DNA of 64,000 bases from Isoetes taiwanensis (taxonomy: Eukaryota > Streptophyta > Lycopodiopsida > Isoetales > Isoetaceae): NCBI GenBank assembly GCA_021234155.1, contig JAJEKV010000011.1, positions 19,048,677-19,112,676 on the forward strand, given 5' to 3'. Position numbers and translations under genes: made by a program. The notes under the pieces were generated by a model. That model was not told where the DNA came from, did not search any database, and saw nothing but the letters and a program-made list of their open reading frames with translations. Shown here in pieces: positions 59,003 to 64,000 of the stretch. The number at the start of each line of letters is the position of its first letter. Position 1 is the stretch's first letter.

Positions 59003-61531
59003 TTATTGAACAGGGCTGCGATTTTGGTCTATTTGAAACTGAAACGTATGGTCAGGCTTCCCATTACCGGGTCCCTGGTTATACAATGATGGAAGGTAAG
59101 CTTTATAGGCAGGCATATACCTGGAAACAAAGTCAGCCACCTGCACAACACTTGTAAGAGACCAATTGTTGGTGACCATGCTTGAGATGGATTATAACAA
59201 TGCATACCTGTTCATCACTCATTCCAGGCTTTCCTTCAGCTTTCATTTGAATTTCAGCCTGTTAAACAGATGAAAAGAAAGTATGTAATATTTGTAATCT
59301 TATTAGAGCAAGAAATAAATAGGATTCCAATCAAACCTCCAAACGCCACTTGAAGACCCATGAAGGATCTCCAATTTGAATAACAATCCAAGAATCCACG
59401 AAATTATGCCACACATCATAAGATGCCAAGTTCTTGTTCACAACCTGGAGCTGCTTATCATCACATAAAGCATGACTGAGAGAAACAACAGAATCTGATT
59501 CCTCATTTCCAAAATAGAGCATATTCAATATTCTCACTTGAGCATCGAGAGATTTTGCAATAGAATCCCCAACAGGTTTAAATCCCAACATCCATCCCTC
59601 AAATAGCACAATCTGTATAACCATGAGCATGAGTTGAGTGCACAGAACTTAAAATTTCCAACAAGACGCATAAAATATGTGCCTAACCTCCAAAGGACCA
59701 TGCACTTCAGGCCATGTAGAAGTGGCTGCTCTATCTCCACGACCACTGTTTGCAGACTGCAAGCAAAAACACATTAAAAACCTCTCCTGTATGACTAATA
59801 TGAAGATGCTTGCAAAAATTAAAGGCCAAACCTTGTCATAATGTGGAATCTTTAGTTTTGCACCTGCATATAAACAAGTGAGCACCATATTTCCTGAACT
59901 GCATTTATAGTAAAATAGAGAAGAATAATGTATACCACTTGATGTAAGTCCTTGCAATGATTTAAGAGTTTCAATTCCAAGTTTTAAATCATGGGTCCCT
60001 GCATTACCCCGGAACTGGGATTTTCTTCAAGCCTCGGTCATTTATTCAAGGCTTTTAAGAAAGCAAGAAAAAAACATGTTCTTAAATCCTATCCTGCCAT
60101 ACCTCTAGAAGTTTATTTCCTGGATTTTCTGCTGCCAATTTTGTCTGCATTGTCAATATCGTATAAGCATAGTCTAGCATCCTCAAGTTCTTACATAAAA
60201 CTACAATATACTGAGAAATCTTAATTACCTGCTCAGACGCTGTTAGATAGAAGTCATCAATAGAAATGGATGTTGCTTGTCTGTAAGAGTCAAGACAAAC
60301 TAAGCATTTCAGATGACTAAACTTCTACAGAAGTCGTAATTGACTACCTTCCATTTGATACGAAAAGGAACTCCAAGGCGTCTACAAGTGTTGTCTTTCC
60401 ACAACCTTGAGGTGCACTGATGCCAACCTAAATCAAAGAATAAGCAGCAGTACATTGATATGAAGGGTGTACAGCAACTGTATTCTTACATTGACAGAGA
60501 ACAAACTTTCTAAGCAAGCAATTCCAGGAACGGGATCCAGGAACACCTAGTATCAGGGATGTTACATGGCACATTCAGAATGAAAAGGAATGAGAAAGAA
60601 TAGCTGCATTTACATGGCCTCCTGCTGCAACTCATGCTTGCTGTCTTGCCTCAAAACAAACAGTTGGATTGCAGGATTAAAAATAATGCAAATAGGGTTT
60701 CAGATCCTGGATACTATATATAAGAATTAGGACATATGTTCACTCTGCTCATCATGGAATAATTGCCTGACCAATTATCATAGCCCCTTATGGTGGATTT
60801 CAGATATCTAAAACATGAATCAAGATTTGCCAATGGCACAACAAACCCCAAGCATTAACAAATACAATGACACTGATTTATTCGATTAGGATCCTGAGCG
60901 CGTGCTAATTAACTTTCCCTCAATTCTCCAGAAATATACTAGCTAGTGGACTTACTATTAAAGGAGGCACAGGTTCCCCTTCCTTGAAACGATCCCTGTG
61001 CGCTTCCAACTCCTTTTTACACCAAAAATATAAGGGCAAATAGTAGTGGTAAATTCTTACATTCTCGGGATCCGAAAGAAAAGCCCCAGTGAAGCCTAAC
61101 AAGGTTGACAACCTTAAACCAAGAGAGAGCCATTCATCTATTCCTTCTAAAACTGAACTTGCATTGATTCCAGCCTTGGTTAATAGAGGACCTTGACAAA
61201 TAAACTCGAATAAATTAGACAAAGGGGCGACCGCAGCAGCAGCAGTTGAAGATGCTTCAAATGAAGCCTTTCTATCTTTGGCAGCTGATGCATTTAACCC
61301 AGTTCCGGCTTTGCCAATTGCTCCCAATCTTTTGCCTTCCTCCATCGAACCCATTTCGGTAAGATTGATTGCCGCAGACATGGTGATGCCATTGTCCTTT
61401 CTTGGGCTGAATCTTGCACATGCTATCTTTATTTTTAGGCCATTCTTAAAAATGGTTCCACATGTTGAAGGGGAGCTAGAACTGAGGGCAAATGGAACTG
61501 TTGCCATGGCTGGCACTTCTACTCCAGCCAT
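59003..61531 (-). CDS. GLYK: D-glycerate 3-kinase, chloroplastic (11 exons, intact)
   Basis: This is the last enzyme of the photorespiratory C2 cycle: it phosphorylates D-glycerate with ATP to 3-phosphoglycerate in the chloroplast stroma. Exons (minus): 61531-60956, 60427-60348, 60280-60229, 60144-60103, 60014-59936, 59863-59832, 59756-59688, 59612-59538, 59450-59337, 59258-59208, 59140-59003. All introns are GT-AG and phases agree, giving 435 residues against about 456 in Arabidopsis. The start, MAGVEVPAMATVPF, opens a Ser/Ala-rich transit-peptide-like region. Landmarks are the P-loop GISAPQGCGKTTL, SIDDFYLTASEQ, TKLAAENPGNKLLE, RGNAGTHDLKLG, SANSGRGDRAATSTWPEV, IVLFEGWMLGFKPV and GKPGMSDEQ. 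It ends at TAA 59005-59003. The first ATG is chosen because no better one follows in the leader. No internal stop or shift is seen, so it is probably functional. Confidence 0.95.
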
Positions 61532-61599
61532 TGGTAGATAGATTGACGAAGCCTTTTATTAATGTGGATTCTTGGCATCTATCGTTTGGATTTGGCCAT

Positions 61600-62225
61600 T
61601 CAGAAAATCACTAGTAGTATTAGTGGCTGGGATTGATATTTCATACTAAAAATTAAGGCTGAGAATAATCTTACCAGTTGGCCATAAAGTTTCCACAATC
61701 TTTTGTGTATTGCTGGAGGGTATTCTTGGCCATAAAGTTTCCACAATCTTATGTGTATTGCTAGAGCGTATTCACGCTTGGTTGGGCGTAAGATTTCTAG
61801 GCAGTATTGTATTTCTGGTCCTATAAATACTAAAATTGAGGTGAGTACAAAATGTTGTGGATTTATAACCACATAAACCATATTTCTATAATGAAGTACA
61901 TGGACTTGAAATGAGGAGATTTGTGAGAGATCATAATAAGTTTTCCATGTACATCATGGAAAATGGAATATTGTAGTGCTTAAAACATTATTATAGTATG
62001 AGTTTTCCTAATTACCTTAGGTGTATACTTGCAAAGTGCAATCCTCAAATTGATCGAGGGTTACCCTCGAGACAACATGCAATATATGAAGGCGAAAATT
62101 AGGGCAGGCCACATCTCTCCATATTATCACCCTTATTACATCCTATAACTTTCCTATCCCACCTGGCAGGCTGCTAGTGCTCGTCGGATTGAACAAAAAA
62201 GTGTGGTACGTGCGAAATGTGGACT
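61600..62225. other. Upstream flank of the glycerate kinase gene
   Basis: It includes a 50-bp tandem duplication (about 61681-61778, ccataaagtttccacaatct). A promoter is expected just above 61531, but no TATA box can be assigned with confidence. Confidence 0.4.
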
Positions 62226-62239
62226 GCCCTAACATTTCG

Positions 62240-62349
62240 AGGGGAAATATTTGTTGGCTGGCCATTACGCGGGGTGCGGCCACTTGCTCGCCCTAAGGGC
62301 TCGCCAGGGCCTTAGCCTACGTAATGACCAGCCAGCGAACATTACCCCT
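62240..62349. repeat. 110-bp hairpin with 30-bp arms
   Basis: Arms 62240-62269 and 62320-62349 pair at 25 of 30 positions (core GGCTGG-CATTACG). The GC-rich loop contains gccctaagggc. It could be a small inverted-repeat element or a structured RNA region. No target duplication is seen. Confidence 0.6.
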
Positions 62350-62440
62350 AACATAACTCATGCTCAACATTATTGTATAGGTGTTTTGGCATGGAGGGGT
62401 GCAGTCCCATGGCCGGCGTTAGCTGGGAGCCACTAGTCAC

Positions 62441-63440
62441 ATGTATGAAAATAGCTTCGTGGAGCAGAGGACTATGGCAAGCAACAGCTATGGGAGAGCG
62501 ACAGTTTCGTCTAGGACTGCAGAGCATGGAGCGGCTATAAGAAAGGGACCAATTCCTTCCACAAGGACGGCAGAGCTTGGAGACCCACGCGATATGAGCT
62601 GGATAAATGCTATTATTTTTCTTGAAGCAGCAGCAGACACCTACTTGCAGTGATTGTTTTGCTACTAATTCTCAGTGAATGTCGTTCTAAATTGATTTAA
62701 TGCTTGCATTTCAAATGGCTCTTCCATCATAAAAAACGTCCAGTAAGCCAACATGGATTATCCTGGATTGCTTGTGTGCTTTTAGCAATGTTGTCAATCA
62801 TGCCTTCGATTTTCGGCCATGGGCATTTCTTGCAGAAGTCACTTCATGCTGATCATGAGCAAATTTACAGATGTAATGTAATGCATTGGTGGCAGTTTTT
62901 TTAAGAAGTTGATTTATTCTGGAGCACATGCATATACAGCTATATATTTAAGTGTTTCTTGATCTATTAGGAATCCAGACATACCCAGATCGCCCATTTA
63001 GTCATGAGCAAACTGTAGCACACAAGACTCAAACAAGCAGATGATGATAGGGAGTTAAAAAACGGATCATCTTGAAAATGGCTAACAATAATATGATTGG
63101 CTTCGTGCTCTTTTTTACTGGGTCTCAAAAGGTGAATAATGTCGCAAGCTGTCATATATTCTACTCTAATTTGCAGGGACTAAGCAATCCTCTACAGCAA
63201 GGTTGTGAGATCCATAAATTATTTAAGAATCTTTCATTAAGTTTAGGATCAGTTACCTCTTGCCCTAAATCTATACAGTGAAGCAGGAATGGGAGAAGCA
63301 ACAATGGCTCTTTGAGGCAAGACCTGGATAAGTACAGAATTCTCCATTATTATTTTATGTATGTGAATTTATGTATGTGAATCTTCCTTCATACATCATC
63401 TAGGATTAAGGTGCTGTGGTGTATTGATCAAAAAGGAATT
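62441..63440. other. No recognisable gene
   Basis: The plus frame 62441-62653 (MASNSYGRATVSSRTAEHGA) has a weak internal repeat and no known domain. I see no firm gene. Confidence 0.3.
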
Positions 63441-63448
63441 GCAGGCTT

Positions 63449-63696
63449 TGGTAAATGCGTTGCTGGCCATATTTCAACAGACCATTAGCTTAGATCTGCA
63501 TGTTTTCTTCTGTCTTGTGCAAACAGGTAGTGGAAATTGTTGCATTGTCGCCCAAAAGCTTGGGCCAACAAATACTCAGAAAGAAACAGCATGCTCGAAG
63601 AAATGGCATGCTCAGATGGCAGAGAAATCGGATTCTGCTCGAATCTCCATTCTAGGGTAAATGCGTTGCTGGCCATAATTTAACAGATCATTAGCA
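63449..63696 (+). repeat. Direct repeat of 40 bp, 208 bp apart
   Basis: ggtaaatgcgttgctggcca at 63449 recurs at 63657, and the similarity continues for 40 bases with about four differences. A further small duplication (tttggattttaaatatgga) occurs near 63875 and 63925. Confidence 0.7.
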
Positions 63697-64000
63697 AAAA
63701 ATAATAGCATGGTATTTCTTATGGCCACTTTGCAAAATGTCATTTTGCAGCATAAACATTCAACAGAGTGAACTACGGGCAGAGCAAGGAAAGCTGAAAA
63801 CATCAACATTAATGATTTTTTTGTGTTATAGATTGGTCAAATTTTGTTGTGCCAACCTCTTTTACATGAAGCTTTTTGGATTTTAAATATGGAGCTGTGC
63901 CTTGCTCTTGCTAATAAAGCTCTTTGGATTTTAAATATGGAAATGATGACATTACAAGAATCTTCGCAACCTAAATATCATTTCATATGGTATCTCTTAT

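Noticed and set aside
59936-60051. Longer version of the fifth glycerate kinase exon with an in-frame stop, suggesting a pseudogene
   Set aside because: Using the AG before 60014 and the separate 42-base exon at 60144-60103 restores frame and the conserved residues.

Overview
The window looks like nuclear DNA of a land plant. Support comes from an intact gene for chloroplast D-glycerate 3-kinase (photorespiration), from decayed copies of plant-type genes (LRR receptor kinase, BAHD acyltransferase, CBS-PB1 protein, RING-H2 ligase, hotdog thioesterase), and from Ty3/gypsy chromovirus, LINE, SINE, hAT and foldback elements. I cannot name the species. Only one gene, at 59.0-61.5 kb on the minus strand, looks functional; nearly everything else is mobile or repeat DNA.

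Layout. 1-12955: a large minus-strand Ty3/gypsy chromovirus whose 3' LTR is cut by the window edge. Minus-strand order is 5' LTR (12955-11371), primer site, long leader, gag, protease, RT-RNase H, integrase, chromodomain, polypurine tract, 3' LTR. Its leader is unusually long (about 4.3 kb). It holds five imperfect palindromes and two extra reading frames, and the first of these ends in a histone H3-like fold. 13-24.8 kb: a tRNA-derived SINE, an unrecognised spliced-looking remnant, a decayed PB1 domain and mostly empty DNA. 24.8-30.5 kb: fragments of three unrelated plant genes in one orientation between copies of a structured dispersed repeat, then a foldback array of a GGAAACCCTTCC-type motif. 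31.0-35.1 kb: a minus-strand LINE with one long endonuclease-RT frame. 35-44 kb: a foldback element with 132-bp arms, gene remnants and a second LINE fragment. 44.1-53.6 kb: a complex A/G-rich repeat block with a 1.25-kb duplication, CACC...GGTG mini-hairpins and a 606-bp hAT-like insertion with its target duplication and an empty site in the sister copy. 54.5-58.2 kb: an L1-type LINE remnant in two copies, one interrupted by a 1101-bp composite element carrying tRNA-like modules. 59.0-61.5 kb: the glycerate kinase gene (11 exons).

Two points stand out. First, the chromovirus encodes an H3-like histone fold in a protein separate from its chromodomain integrase; I know of no described family with this arrangement. 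Second, many of its lesions (primer site, protease and RT active sites, H3 fold) and many LTR-LTR differences fall at CAG/CTG trinucleotides. This suggests consensus-calling error at CHG-methylated sites or CHG-directed mutation, so the element may be less decayed than it appears.
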